Source: Hydra vulgaris
Lineage: Eukaryota; Cnidaria; Hydrozoa; Anthoathecata; Hydridae
Assembly (NCBI RefSeq): GCF_038396675.1
Contig: NC_088931.1
Span: forward strand, 39,594,501-39,658,500
Direction of reading: 5' to 3'
Length of the DNA stretch: 64,000 bases
Shown here: piece after piece, positions 11,041 to 24,000 of the stretch
Layout of the letters: the number at the start of each line of letters is the position of its first letter
How positions within the stretch are numbered: the first letter of the stretch is position 1
Position numbers and translations under genes: made by a program
The notes under the pieces: generated by a model
What the model was told of the DNA's origin: nothing
What the model saw: only the letters and a program-made list of their open reading frames with translations
Database searches by the model: none

Positions 11041-11952
11041 TAAAATGGACTCACAAACTTGCAAACGAACTTCATAGACCGGTTGTAAAACATTTCAAAA
11101 AAAGAAAAGTTATTTTAAATGGAATCGATGAAACATGGGCTGTTGATTTAGTCGACATGCAATCTTTTTCTAAATTGAATGACGGTATAAAAAACTTATT
11201 AATGGTGATAGATGTTTTTTCAAAGTACGGATGGATTGTTCCACTGAAGAATAAAACTGGAGTTGATGTTGCTGATGCATTAAATAAAATCTTTAAAGAA
11301 AGAAGGTGTAATAAAATATAGGTGGATAAAGGTTTAGAATTTTATAATAAGCATGTTAAGCGCTAGGTGTTCAGTTATATTCAACTGAAAATGAAGAAAA
11401 ACGTTGTGTAGTTGAACGTTGGAATAGAATAATGAAAGAGAAAATGTTTAAGTACTTTTCAGCTAATTCTACTAGAAAATATATCGACGTTTTAGATGAA
11501 ATGGTAAATGAATAAACAACACAAAGCATTCTTCCATTAAAATGATACCAGTTGCAGCTAGCAATAAAAAGAATGAGAATACTGTTTGGTTGAATCTAAA
11601 TGGAAAAGCACAATCAGAGCCCGTTAAACCAAAGTTTTCAATTAGTGATAGGGTTAGGATAACTAAAAAGAAGGTAACGTTTGAAAAAGGATACACACCG
11701 AGATGGACTGAAAAGGTTTTTACTGTGTCACAGATTCAGTTCACAGATCCACCGATGTATAAAATAACTGACGATAATGGTGAAGAAATACAAGGTACTA
11801 TTTATGAACAAGAACTGCAAAAAACTAATCAAAAAATATTTAAGATTGAAAAAGTTATTCGTAAACTCAAAAACAAATTATTAGTAAAAAGGTATGGGTG
11901 CCCTGAGACGCTCAACTCATGGGGTGACAATAAAGAATTGAAAAGTCTGTAA
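11041..11952 (+). pseudogene. int: Polinton integrase (retroviral-type, with chromodomain-like end), broken
   Basis: Plus-strand reading from about 11041 gives an rve-type core: ETWAVDLVDMQ (first catalytic Asp near 11135-11155), VDKGLEFYNKH (second Asp near 11322) and VVERWNRIMKE (Glu near 11410). The 11542-11952 frame is the open C-terminal part with an SH3-like DNA-binding stretch (FSISDRVRITKKK) and a chromodomain-like tail (IEKVIRKLKNKLLVKRYG; NSWGDNKEL). The N-terminal zinc-binding part is missing, and there are stops near 11320 and 11512 and a small frameshift near 11362. The family inserts the element into host DNA. Confidence 0.88.
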
Positions 11953-12249
11953 ATTATTATTAGCGTTACTAATGGAAGAAGATTAGTGATTACATTAAAC
12001 TCTGGGGATGAACAAATTAGACAATCTGGAAGTTTTTATGTTTTAATCGGACAATTTCACAATTACGCTTAACTTAAAAAAAAGTTGAGCTATATTACAT
12101 TTACACTTAATGTTTATGATTCACCTAGAATAACTAGTTAGCCAAAAATTATAAAATTAATTTTATAATTTTGAAATGTTTATATTTTTCTTTATACTTA
12201 TACTTTATATCATTTTATATTTATTTGTTTTTATTTTTTATTATTGGCT
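11953..12249. other. Spacer at the right side of the Polinton relic
   Basis: AT-rich sequence with no gene. A short open stretch just after the integrase (SVTNGRRLVITLNSGDE) is not recognised. No long terminal inverted repeat could be matched, since the other end is outside the window. Confidence 0.4.
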
Positions 12250-13070
12250 CAGAAATTATGGTTAGGTTTATAGTAGTAAGAAAATGTGCCAGAACCGGCT
12301 TTTTACAGTATATCTTGTATAAATACTTTTATTTTGGGTGACGAATCTTGTTTTACTTTGTCAAACTCCACAGTTTTTTGGAGTAATGGGTATTACTCCA
12401 ATGACTCTAAGAATGCTTCTTCAGACCTCAAGCACAAAAGAAAAGCTAAATTCGAAAGCAAAGTATTGCTATGGTTTGCTATTAGTCCAAAAGGTATGAC
12501 TAAACCAGTAATCAAGCAATCTGGCTATTCTGTTAATAAAAATACGTACAAAAAAGATTGCATTGAAAATATTTTCATTCCGTTTATGCGTGAACAATAC
12601 CCTGATGACATTTACGTTTTTTGGCCTGACATAGCTTTGGCTATTATGCCAAAAATGTCATTGCTTTGCTGGACGGTGGAAGTATCAATTACTTTCTTAA
12701 GAAAGATAATCTTTTTTTTTATTTTTTATTTTGCCGTGTAAATATATACAAATCGTAAGTTACTAATAAAATATATACGTGGCAGGGGCGAGAAGAAGAC
12801 TAATATGTCTAATTGCCAGGCCTCTTGATTAATTCTGTAAATATAAAAGTTTAACAAAGTTTAAGTTGATAAAACTCATTGAGGATTTTTAGGGTTTATT
12901 TGAAAAGCTTAGTCTACAAGGGAAAGTGGAAAGCCAAAAAATGTTCAAAAACTAATTGGAACAGCCAAGTATCGTTTAAAACAAATCACTCCAGAGGTAG
13001 TACAGCAGTTCACAAGCTCGACTAAAAGAAGATTGAATGCAGTTCGTTTTTAAGGATTACCAGAAAAGGT
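12250..13070 (+). pseudogene. Mariner/Tc1-like transposase remnant
   Basis: Frame 12286-12741 reads GDESCFTLSNSTVFW (region of the first catalytic Asp/Glu), VLLWFAISPKGMTKP and IYVFWPDIA (second Asp), the spacing of DDE transposases of the mariner/Tc1 superfamily. Separate pieces at 12878-13065 read IEDF.GLFEKL followed by KWKAKK and YRLKQITPEVVQQF, matching the C-terminal third of such enzymes. The N-terminal DNA-binding domain is absent and an unrelated AT-rich stretch separates the two parts. It sits just outside the Polinton relic; terminal repeats were not found. Confidence 0.7.
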
Positions 13071-13959
13071 TTAATTAACAATATTAAATTTGCATTAGTT
13101 CAGCAAAATAATCTTAATTCAATTTTTTTTAAAAGAACATATACTTTTTTTAAAATATTTTATTGTAGTTCCATTTCCATGAGGGAACACCCGTTAACTT
13201 TGCGTTTGGCTGCGTTGAGAAACACTTTATTATCATCGTATCATCGTAGAAGACTATTTGCTTCTTCTTGCAAAAGGGAAGAGTTTTTACAGAGTATGTA
13301 AGCTAAGATATCTGCTTATTTCTTTTGTGTAATACCAGTCAGGAGGTAGTCATTTATGTCTTATATATAAATTAAAAAGTAGGTTGTCCAAGAACGCTTT
13401 CTTGTACCATTTCTGATAACAAATATTTTATTCAGCTGGCTTGTTGTTAAGTATGACTTGTTGTTTACGGCTTAAAAGCCACTTTGCAATCCAGTATGAT
13501 AACCGACTTATAAAAAGTACTATGTAAAATAATATATTTTTTGTTATAAAAATCAATATGATTAAAAAAAGCCTTTCTTATTAAACACGGATATTTTAAA
13601 CTTCAAAATAAAAGTATTTAAATCCTTCAAATAAAAAAAGCATATTCGTTACTTTCTAATAAAATATTACTTTTAACGTTCGGTTAGTCCTGATAGTCGC
13701 TGAGTGTAGAATAAATACATAAAGCACTTGGAAATTTGTCGAACTTGCTCGTTAAAAAAACTATACATAATAAAAACAAAAAAATAAGGTAGTAAATTTA
13801 AACAAAGAAATAAAGTAGTAAAATTAAACTGTAAACTAAACAAAATTTATTTTGGGCAAATTAACAATCTCTCGATTTCAGATACATCTTTCTGGAAGTT
13901 AACAAAACCCTTCCTTTCAGATAAATCAAGTAATTCTAACGAACGTATCAATTCAATTG
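13071..13959. other. AT-rich spacer
   Basis: No gene, RNA or structured repeat recognised between the mariner-like and LINE remnants. The last 100 bases (SNSNERINSIEK-type reading) may be degenerate LINE sequence. Confidence 0.4.
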
Positions 13960-15945
13960 AAAAAGGTAATATCATCTCTGCAACTCTTTATTGACTAATA
14001 TTTTTAATAACTATTTCATAAACACTGCAGTGTCATCTAGTAGTTCAGACTTCATATATTCGTTTTTATTTTCTCGCTCTATAGACCCAGTTGATGCAGC
14101 TATCAAAAAGTATATTGATCATCCCAGTATAATAACCATAAAGAAAAAATTTAGTATGTGTACACAGTTTCCAGTTCCATCAAGTCACACCTGATGATAT
14201 AACAAACTTTATAGGGTTTATGAATAATAAGAAAAAGACTAGTGGTGATATACCAACTTTTATGTTAAAATCTTATATTGTTCACTTTAGGGACAGTCTT
14301 ACAGATTGTATAAATAATAGTATCCGTGATGGTAAATTTCCATCATTTCTAAAAATGGCTGTTGTTATACCATGTTTTAAGAAGAATAACCCAACTGATA
14401 ACTCGAACTACCGTTCAATTAGTATTTTACCCTTCTATAGTTTTCGAAACTATTTTATATGAACAAATCTTGATATTTATTAAACCTAGATTTGATAAAC
14501 TTTTGTCAGGTTTTCGAAGAGGTTATAGTACTCAGCATACACTTTTTTCGTTACTTTATAAGTGGCATGATTGTATTAATAATGGAGGTGTTGTTGGATC
14601 AATATTAATAGACCTCTTAAAAGCGTACGATTATATCCCGCGTGACTTACTAATTGCTAAATTAGACGTCTAAAGTTTTTCGAAAGAAAGTCTTAATCTC
14701 TTGCTATCCTATATTTATGGCCGTAAACAAAGGGTAAAAATTGGGTCTTCTGCCTCAAATTGAATGGATATATTATTTGGAGTGCCTTAAGGGTCAATCC
14801 TTGGACTTATTTTGTTCAATATCTTTACAAATGATTTGTTTTTATTTATTAAAGATACGGAACTTTGTAATTTTGCTGATGATAATACTATTTATGATTG
14901 TGATTATAGTCTTGAGGAGGTTATTTTTCATTTGCAAAAAAAAGCAACTAATACCATCAATTGTTCAGTTAAACTCGATGGTTGCTAACCCAGATAAATT
15001 CCAATTTATTTTAGTTGGCTTAAAAAACACAAAAAATCTTTCGCTAAAAATAGGTAGTATAAGGGTTTTTGCCTCCGATAAAGTAAAACTACTTGGTATA
15101 ACAATTGATAATGATCTATAGTTTGGGGAACACTTTAAACAGTTATGGAGTAAAACTAATGGTAAATGTTTTGCTCTTTCACGCAGAAGAAATTTTTTAT
15201 CCTGTGATAAATCTTTTTTGCTGTTTAATGTTTTTATTTTGTCTAACTTTTCTTATTGTTCTCAAAATTGGATGTTTTGTTTAAAAAAAGATGACAAACA
15301 AATAAATAGAATTCAAACAAAGCTCTAAGTATAATCTATAAAAGATTTGATTTGTCTCTGGATGAATTATTAAATTTTGATAATAGTCGAAGAATCCATC
15401 TTAGATATTTGAGATTTCTTATGATGGAAGTTTTTAAATCTATTAATTGTCTAAATCCAATATTTATGAAAAATCTTTTTGCTACTAAAAATCTTACGTA
15501 TAAACTCCGTTGTAGCAAAAAACTTATTCTACATAGGCTCCATATATAATGGTTCATGCAGTACGTTATATAGAGCCACCTTGCTCTGGAACACTCTAAA
15601 TCAGGAGCCCATTTGCAAAACGGGTAAATGGTTGAGTAAATTGGTTTTGAGAAAACAACAAAAAACTAAACTACTTTTAGCTGCGCCTCAACAGAAATTG
15701 ATATTTTCTTTGTTTTTAGGACCAAAAATTTTTAATTGGTCCTATATTTAAATAGATGATAGACTCAAGTATATACAACGTGGAAATAGAACTAACTCAA
15801 AATTTTTATTTTTGTGACTTAGCGCGTTTTGCAGATGGACGCCTCAAATAGTGAGAATGTCCGCAAAAAGTCTTGAGGCTTTCAAAAAACATATCAAGGA
15901 TTGGTATAGTAATAGCTGCGTTTGCCAAATTTGTCGTTTTTAAAA
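13960..15945 (+). pseudogene. LINE (non-LTR retrotransposon) reverse transcriptase remnant 1
   Basis: Fragments in three frames line up in the order of a non-LTR reverse transcriptase: SGDIPTFMLKSYI and AVVIPCFKKNNPTDNSNYRS (14250-14420), SGFRRGYSTQHTLFSLLY and ILIDLLKAYD (14505-14635, the first catalytic Asp region), a GVP.GSILG segment near 14775-14810, the catalytic FADDNT near 14870-14885, and KVKLLGITIDNDL (15085-15119). C-terminal pieces continue to a C-x-C-x2-C-like end (SCVCQICRF) near 15915-15942. The endonuclease and ORF1 are absent, so it is 5'-truncated. CR1/Jockey-like by general appearance; clade not assigned. Many stops and frameshifts. Confidence 0.85.
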
Positions 15946-17290
15946 TTTTGTTTTAATTTATACTGACTTAAATCTTTAGCTAAGATTGTATTATTATAAA
16001 TATACTTTTTTAAAATTTAAACAATTGTAAATTTTCATGACATTTTTTTTTTTTAAATGAAACAATTGTAATTTTTTTAATGACATTTATGTGTGTGTAC
16101 TATCTATAAAGTTAAATGTGTTGATTTAAATTAGTTTTAGTGTTAACTAAAACTATCTTGTAAAAATCAACATAAAATAAAGTTTAAAAAAAATTAAAAT
16201 TAAAAAAAAAGTAACGTCTTTTGGAACAAATTTTAAGAAGTTTTCCTACAGGGAAATTCCGTAAATCTACAAATAAAAATCGATGTTATTTTTCATCAAT
16301 TGAGTTAGGTGAAATCTCACTCAGTTAATATTGGCTATATTTTAAATAATCTTAACAAGTTAATGTGATACAGTAATCTGATAACAAATTTTTGGAAAAA
16401 AAAAGTACAGCCGCGAATGTCGCCGTGGTTCCGCCACCGTTTTTTATGTGTTGTAGCGACTTAATGATTAAACTTATTTTCAAAAAAAAAAAAAGCAATC
16501 CATAATGAAGTAAAAAACACGGGGTTGCATCCAACATAAGTAAGGAAAGAGAGTAAATTTTTTTCAGAAAACACTTTGTTGTTTTTTGTAAACGTTTGTT
16601 TAGAATTTAGACGTGAAGTTGGCTTGATTTAGACTGAAAAATGAAGGAGAAAAGAGCTGAAAATATTTCCCTTTACTATTACTCTTATATGGAGCTTTTA
16701 GTAATGCTGAAAGTTTGGGACCAATTAAGTTGAAACTTGCCAAATCTAAAAACTATAGTTTTTCGTGCTTATCACGGTATAATAAAGCAAAATTGAAGCA
16801 GATGTTACTGGCTAGCAACGCAGTAGGGGACTTTTTCTAAAGTTATTTAGGGTTGGACTGTCACCAGTCTCGAGCCTTAATAAATAATTTTGAGCTACTC
16901 TGGTTGGGAAGCACTGGCTTATTATTACATTCTGAATGTCTTAACAATAAAATCGTCGTAAGGAGGGGGGTCCGAAAATAATTTTCCACCAACACGTTTG
17001 TATCCTTTTCAGGTTTGGAGAGGATAAAAACGGGCTTATATAAAGTATATACGCTGACTCGATAAAAACACGAAGTTAAATGTTTTTTTATAATAAATTA
17101 ATTTTTTAGTCTCTTACTCGAGATAATTTACTCTGCCACTGTTAATCAGTAAAAATATAAGGCTGCTTTACGATGTCTTTGTATATTTTATTAAACATTT
17201 CATAATTACCAACCATATTAATTGTAATGTCTTTTCAAAAATAATGCATATAAACAATAAATAGTTATTACTAATTTCTATTTTTGAGTG
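15946..17290. other. AT-rich spacer
   Basis: First 200 bases look like LINE 3' untranslated sequence with repeated ATTTAAACAATTGTAA-type stretches. The rest is AT-rich with poly-A/T runs; no coding sequence recognised. Confidence 0.4.
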
Positions 17291-17318
17291 TTTTACTTGT
17301 GCATCTTAATTTATAGTG

Positions 17319-17560
17319 GGGCCCAGGATCTTTACGCATGGCCGGGGCACGAGGGGTGGGTGGGGAATCCAATCTCCGGGGCCAGTCCAACCTTGGGGTC
17401 ATCTAATAGCGTTTATTAGATAACCTCGACCACACTAAGTTGAAAATTAAACCAAATTAACTTTAACTAAGGGTATAAGAGATTTAATGCGAATCTAGAA
17501 TTAGGTCCTAGTCAACTAAGTCTAACCACTGAGCAAGTCCTTTGTCTCGTATTCTTGCAG
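17319..17560 (-). repeat. Probable tRNA-derived SINE
   Basis: On the minus strand a tRNA-like head reads GGACTTGCTCAGTGGTTAGAC (ending near 17520), a good match to an A box, followed about 35 bases later by a weak B-box-like ATTCTAGATTCGCA. A body follows, then an unusually GC-rich stretch (17319-17400) rich in runs of C/G. No clear target duplication identified. Family inferred from the A-box signature only. Confidence 0.5.
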
Positions 17561-17564
17561 TTTA

Positions 17565-18040
17565 TTCTTTCTTCCATACCCCTGGTCAAAAATTGTTCGA
17601 TCAAATTCAAAAAAGTTAAATATAAAATACGGGTAAATATTTATTATATGAAATTTTTTTCTAAAAACTCTTTTACTTAAAGTTTTGATCAATGAAAAGT
17701 AAAATCAAAAAAAAAAAAAAATTATGGTCTTGGAAAAAACATGATTCTCTGAAAAAATGTAAAATAGAATAGAAACAATTCATGAAAAACAATGTTGATT
17801 TGGACCCACAATTACTCTATTAGTTTGGTAATTAAAAAAATTAACAAAAACAACACAACCAAATCGATAGAAATAACAGAAAAAAAAATAATACGAATAA
17901 ATTTTCATCATTAAAACGAGAAATATACAATATATCGGGTAAAACCGTTTTAGATAAAATTAAAATAAATAACCAAAATAAGATGTAAAAAAGTAAAAAA
18001 TCATTAGCTCTTAGATTTTTTAGACTTAACGCACCTTTAT
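17565..18040. other. AT-rich spacer downstream of cyclin A
   Basis: A-rich sequence with homopolymer runs; no gene recognised. Confidence 0.4.
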
Positions 18041-18041
18041 T

Positions 18042-21000
18042 TCAAAACTGCAGTCTACACAAATTTATGATTTTAGATAAGTGTCGACTGACTTATACTA
18101 TATTACAAACGATTACTTTATAAATATGAGCGTATACTAGAGATATATTATATACAAGGCATTTCTAGAGGCGCAATCGAAGAAACACAGCCAAACCTAA
18201 ATAAAGATTAAAGAATTTCATTTTATCAGCTCAAGTAGAAATTTTTATGTTAATCACAAAAAACAACAAAATCAAGAATTACCTAGGCGATTTATATTTT
18301 TGTTGTATTGCTTGTTGTGGGTTAGTGGACGCAGCTTGATGCAGTAAATGTATGTCATGCAAGCAGCTCTTCAAGTCATTAATATTATACCCAGAGTAAA
18401 ACTCTAACGTTGGTGTCTTAATTTTACAAAAAAAAAAAAAACACACACACATTCATTTTCGAAAATTCATTTACAAAATTTCAAAAACACAAAAATTAAA
18501 AAAAAACACACGAAATTAACAGTATCAATTAAAAAAAATAAATTGCTATCTTCGAAATAAAACAATTTAAGTTAATGCAAATATGATTATAATAAAAAAT
18601 TAAAAAATGTACATCCTACCCATGGTATTAAATTCAATATGTGATTAGCAGAGCATATTGATGACGCGGCAATCATAGAAGGAGGATATTTAACAGATAT
18701 TTCACAATTTATTAGTGTCAATTCAGATAGATACTAGAACAAATTATGCAGCTGTATATATTTTTTCAGTTTTAGTTTCAAAAAACTAACTTAAATACGT
18801 TTACTTATCAAATACTTATGTAATCCATTTAACTGTATCGTCTTTAACACCTCAGTTATTAACCTTATTAGAGACTTAAAAGAAAATGATTTTAAAGAAA
18901 AAATCCTTTAACACCACTCTAACAGTGAGTAGTTCCAGAAAGAGAAAGAGGAGCTGTAAGAAAAGTAGCAGGACAGGAGTTGTAACATTGCAAAAAATAT
19001 GGGAATAAAAAAATAAATCAAATCAGGGCTTTTGGGCTTTCTTTAAAATCGAATTGCTGAATTGTTATAAAAATTTGAAACATCAAAAATTTAAATAAAA
19101 ATGCAGCATAATGCTAATTCAAAGTTAATCTATTTATTTCATAAAATAAAAAAAGGCAAATATGACTAATAATCAAAAATTTTAAAATAATAATTTCAAA
19201 AAACTAATTTAAAAACAACAAACAATAACTTACTTCAGCTAAGTATTTTTGCTGACTTTCTGGTTTTGCATTAGCAGCATATAGGTATCGACTAAGAAAA
19301 TCTCTGCAAGTGGGCACACTTAGATCAAAAGCAAGGGTTTTCAGTATCAGATGTTCCATTCGCAAAACCTATGCAAATGACAGACTTAAAAAGTATGACA
19401 TCAATTCCAAAAACTAAAATAAAATTATTTCACTCAATAAATCAATTAATCCCTTTGTAAAAACTAAAGGAACATACTTGTTTTTCAGAATAAGTATCAG
19501 CTGTTATATAAACATACTTGTTTTGCAGTATAGGTATCATCTGTTATATATACAAACTCAGCAACTTCTGGTGGATATATTTCTTCAAATTTTCTATTAA
19601 AAAAACTTATTTTTATTTTATTTTTTTAAATAAAATATTATAAAGAAATAATGTTAAAAAAATACTTACGCAGCAACAAGCATACAAGCTGCGCCGACAA
19701 GTTGAAGTTTCCCTCTTAATACCGACATATGCGACAAAAATCTATCAATATAACTGACTGATAAATAAAGTGTTTGCGGTATAAGTTTATATTCCTCACT
19801 AACTTCTACTAACCAATCCACTAAAATTGCACGCATACTGCTGTTTATGTCAGTTTGTTTTCTCATATAATTGAGTTTTGGACGGTATTTTGCCTAAAAT
19901 ATTTTTAAAATTAACTATTGAAACAAAATAATGAAAAAAAGTTTGAGACTTATAGTGAGAATTTCATAAATACGAATCTGTATCAGAGCAATGCATTACA
20001 AAAACTTTATCAGGCGTGAAACTGCATAAATGAATACTGACACAAGTGTACAAAAAAATTTGCTAACACTGGCATAGGTGCAAACTAATAATTTTAATAA
20101 AATTAAGTAAGTGTATATAACTGATAGAAATAGTATTTTGCTTTTGGTTGGAAAAGTTGTATTTTCATTTTTTATATATGTATTATATATACATTTTATA
20201 TACATGTAAAAATAAAACAAATACATTTACCAATCTTGATTTTCCCAATATCTAATTTTTTAAAATATAATTTAAAAATATTAAATTATTCTAAATTTTT
20301 TAAAAACATTTAAGGGACAAATTAACTCAAACTTACCAGAAATTATGTAAAAAAACAAACAAATTTACTGCAACAAAAATAGCTCAGTTCATTAAGACTC
20401 TCATAACTAACATGTTTTAAATATTATTTGTATAAAACTGATGTTAATCCAGGTAATACTAATACAGGATAAAAATACCTATTTGCATGCCAAAATTTAA
20501 AAAATATAGAAACGAGTTAAATAAAAGCACATTTTAATGAGGCAAATAAAATTGCACTTAAATTAAATTCAAAAGCAGGGAGACAGTTTTTACTTTAATT
20601 GAGCTAATTTAATAACTATTGCATTTTTTCAAAGTAACATTTTTTTTGTTAAATTACAACGATCAAGGTATATTTTAACATTTTAACTTTATATTTATTG
20701 ATTTTCAATGTTTAAAAACTATTTTAAAAATGCTAGTCAAGCAACCAATGTCACTCCGCACGCAGGGTGACATTGGACATGTATAGAGAAGATTATGGAC
20801 ATCTAATAAATAAAGACGCGATTTGAACAATGATAGTTTATTTTTCATTTATAAATTTTTGCAACTGGTATTCATCCAAATTGCACTTAAAATATCATGT
20901 CCTTGAAACAATACATCAATGGCACATTAAAATTATCAGCATTGAAGTCATTAAATCCATCATCATGAAGGTTGTATGTACTCAGGTTATATATATTATT

Positions 21001-24000
21001 GAAATTAGTTGTTACATCAATAGTTATTAAATCAATATTCTGATCTTTTGTCTTTTTGATATGGTTGAAGAGTCTTGATTTGCTTAAATTATTAGTTTGG
21101 ATATCTTTTACAGCTTTCCTTAAGTTTCCAGGTGAAAATGTATGCTTGGTTTTTCTCTTATAGTTTCTGGTCATCTTTTGATTAGCTGTGATAAAAATGA
21201 TAATAAAACTTGAAACTTGTTAAATATGTTAAACTTTTTCGTTTATTCTAGGTAACTACTACTCTTTAGTTTAGTGCTATGACTTTTATATACATTTACT
21301 CAAGAATTCCTTCGTGCACAAATAATCTACAAGGGAAATATGGTGTTGCAATCGCTAATGATTGTGCAAATAGAAATTTACAAAACTTTAATTTAATAAC
21401 TTTAAATTTAAAAACTTTAATTTAAAAACCATTTGTTCTAAAAAAAAATTGAATTAACTCTAGCACAATTCATAACTAGGATCTGAATGATTCACTTTGA
21501 ATTGAAAGTTTTACATTAAAGAACCAAAAAATCATTTTTCTACTCTAAAATCTGTTTTTTAGCGGGAAATTGTCACATAACTATTTTAAAGCTAAGACCG
21601 TATGTCTACCAACATATTGACCATAGACATCATTATCTAAATGTTAACAGAGTAGGAGATTTCTAAGTGTCCATTTTCTCCTTGTGTCCTCTCCGGTCTC
21701 CCCTACAAATAAACAAACTTTAAAGACAAGCATTTCTTAGTGATTCTTGTGGTCTGAAAAATGTAAACAATGTTAATTCTAAATTTGTATTCGTCCAACC
21801 TGACAGAACAATAACAAAAAAATATTTGCCTGACCAGGTTACTTTGTGTCAACATTGTTGGAAAACATAATGAAACTTATTTTCATAAAAACTTTTACCC
21901 AGGAATATAAAAAACAATGCAATTTGGCCCAATGCAATTTGGGATAACTTAATTTGCCCTTTGAACATTGTTGAATGATTTTAAAAAATGCTTCTTTCTT
22001 ATTTCAAACTTTAAATTTAAGGCCTTTCACAACTATCAATTATAACACAAAAGCTACAGAAAGATCTTGCAACTATTGCAACACCTTAATGCAGGACTTG
22101 CAACAAATTAACTTAAACACAATTTATGTACAATAGACGTTTTGCTATTAAAAAGTAACCATTAAGTTTACATCCGAATATTTTATAAAATAAAACAAAC
22201 CTCTGATTTCTTTAAGTAATTATGTATATCTTGAGCATACTCAGGAAGTTCAAAAACTCCATGTAGCTTGGCATCTATATCTTGAATACTATTTATAGCA
22301 GAATACTTTTTGCAACTATCTTCAGAAACAAATGGTGAAAAAACCATAGGAGATTCTAAAAAATTTAAAATAATATACATTTATTCATATTTGTTTATAA
22401 TTAATTGTCTCAATATTTGTGCATTGCATATCTTTTTGAAAATTGAAAAATTTTTTCCTACCTTTTAAAGTATCAAATGTAGATGATTCATTGTGAATAT
22501 TCTCTTTGTACAATACAGACTTTGTATCATGTATTGAACTTGACCATTTTTGTACATCGCTTGCAAACTTGATATCTGATATACTTTGAAAAGGCTAAAT
22601 AAATATGTAAAAAAGTATATGAAGCGACCTTCATTGATTTGAGGATTTGAAATAAGTAAAAGGTTTATTATTTGGTTCATGCTAAAAGAAGATTGGTCAC
22701 AAGATTTAGAAACTTGAGTTAAAAACTTCTTTTATACATAGTTCTTTATTATTTAAAGAATCAATTTATTTTCAAAGATTGCAATATTACAATATGTCAA
22801 TATTGTAATAATATCACAGTGTTTAATACCACAATTGTAGTTTTATAAGGAAAATTTATCATAATACAGGGTTCAAAACAAAAAAACTAGATATTGGCAA
22901 CCCCGAACCATTTTTAAGAACCTCCTGAGGGAGCACCACAAACAGTACAACAGTCTATAAAAAAAACTCATAACAGAAATGCACAAAAACCTCTAATATC
23001 TGCTCTCTTTAGTTAAATCCAACTTAACTGCCCTGGCATTTGTGATAATGAATTTATATTATTTTTAAATATATTCATAAGGTATTTATATATTCTATTA
23101 TTAAAGGGACAAGTCTCGGAATTAGTCTGTGGACACCATAACATGGCAACAATCTTGAGCCCTGATGCCTCAATACATAACACAGCTACATAGCTTTCTA
23201 TCTATATAGTAACAACTAGCTACAAACTGTTGCTAAATAATTGCTAGTCAGATTAAGCTTGCAACCTTTGGCTAATTGTATTTATCTTTACAATTATTGT
23301 CATCCAATATAGTAACATGGTAGTGCTAACCCTAGAAACATAATAATGCCCTACCTGGGCATTTTATGTTTCATTTTTATGGACAACACTTTAAATTTTG
23401 TATACAAAACTCAAAGCAAGATAAACACAATATTATGACAAATAGCTTAAACAGATTCTTGAATGAATAAGATATTTTGCAATGTTTCAACCTTTATATT
23501 TCTGCCCTCAAAACTAGGGTCGAAATTCAGCAATGCCAACCTAACTACCGATCTAATGTAAGACCTTTGTATAAAATTTTTTTTGCCAACCTTTAAAAGA
23601 ATGAGGTCGGCAAATTATTGCCTGCCTCATTTTTCCTGATTCCGAGAGTTGATATTTACACACACACACCATTGTTTTTGTTGTTTTATTTGTTTTAAAT
23701 GCAAGAAAGTTTTAGTCAAGAAAGTTTAAAGTTAAGTATCATGTACAATGTCATATTGCCAGTATCTGATTTATATTATAGTATCTATTTATTGTGTTTT
23801 TTCATTAAATAAAGTTAAACTTTCTTGTTTGTTTTTAGTTGTTCACTGAAGTAAATTAACTTTTATTACTCATTTATGAGCCTTTTTGAGGGAAAAATCC
23901 ACATAATTGTTTTTTTATTCAATTATAAAAAAATCTTGCATAAGCTCTTTAGCATAAAGCACTGGGAACTATTTTATTTAATACTGAATGTGAACTCTTT

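Larger units (their letters stand above)
1..12240. mobile_element. Degenerate Polinton/Maverick (adintovirus-like) element
   Basis: A block of genes typical of Polintons: adenain-like protease, protein-primed type-B DNA polymerase, double-jelly-roll major capsid protein, FtsK/HerA-like packaging ATPase and several small virion-type genes on the minus strand, and a retroviral-type integrase on the plus strand. Intact Polintons are about 15-20 kb with long terminal inverted repeats. Here the left end lies outside the window and no terminal repeat was recognised on the right, so the right boundary is approximate (last recognisable coding sequence ends at 11952). Nearly every gene has frameshifts or stops, and two short transposons have inserted (3871-4309, 5899-6077). 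The copy is a fossil. Assignment rests on recognised protein motifs, not on a search. Confidence 0.9.

Noticed and set aside
11472-11696. 74-residue minus-strand frame
   Set aside because: Antisense shadow of the integrase C-terminal region.
22465-22680. 71-residue minus-strand frame
   Set aside because: Wrong-frame overlap with cyclin A exon 2, whose correct frame fits splice phases on both sides.
23510-23650. GTCGAAATTCAGCAATGCCAAC with later AGGTCGGCAAA, possible MITE
   Set aside because: The two parts are only loosely complementary and boundaries cannot be defined.
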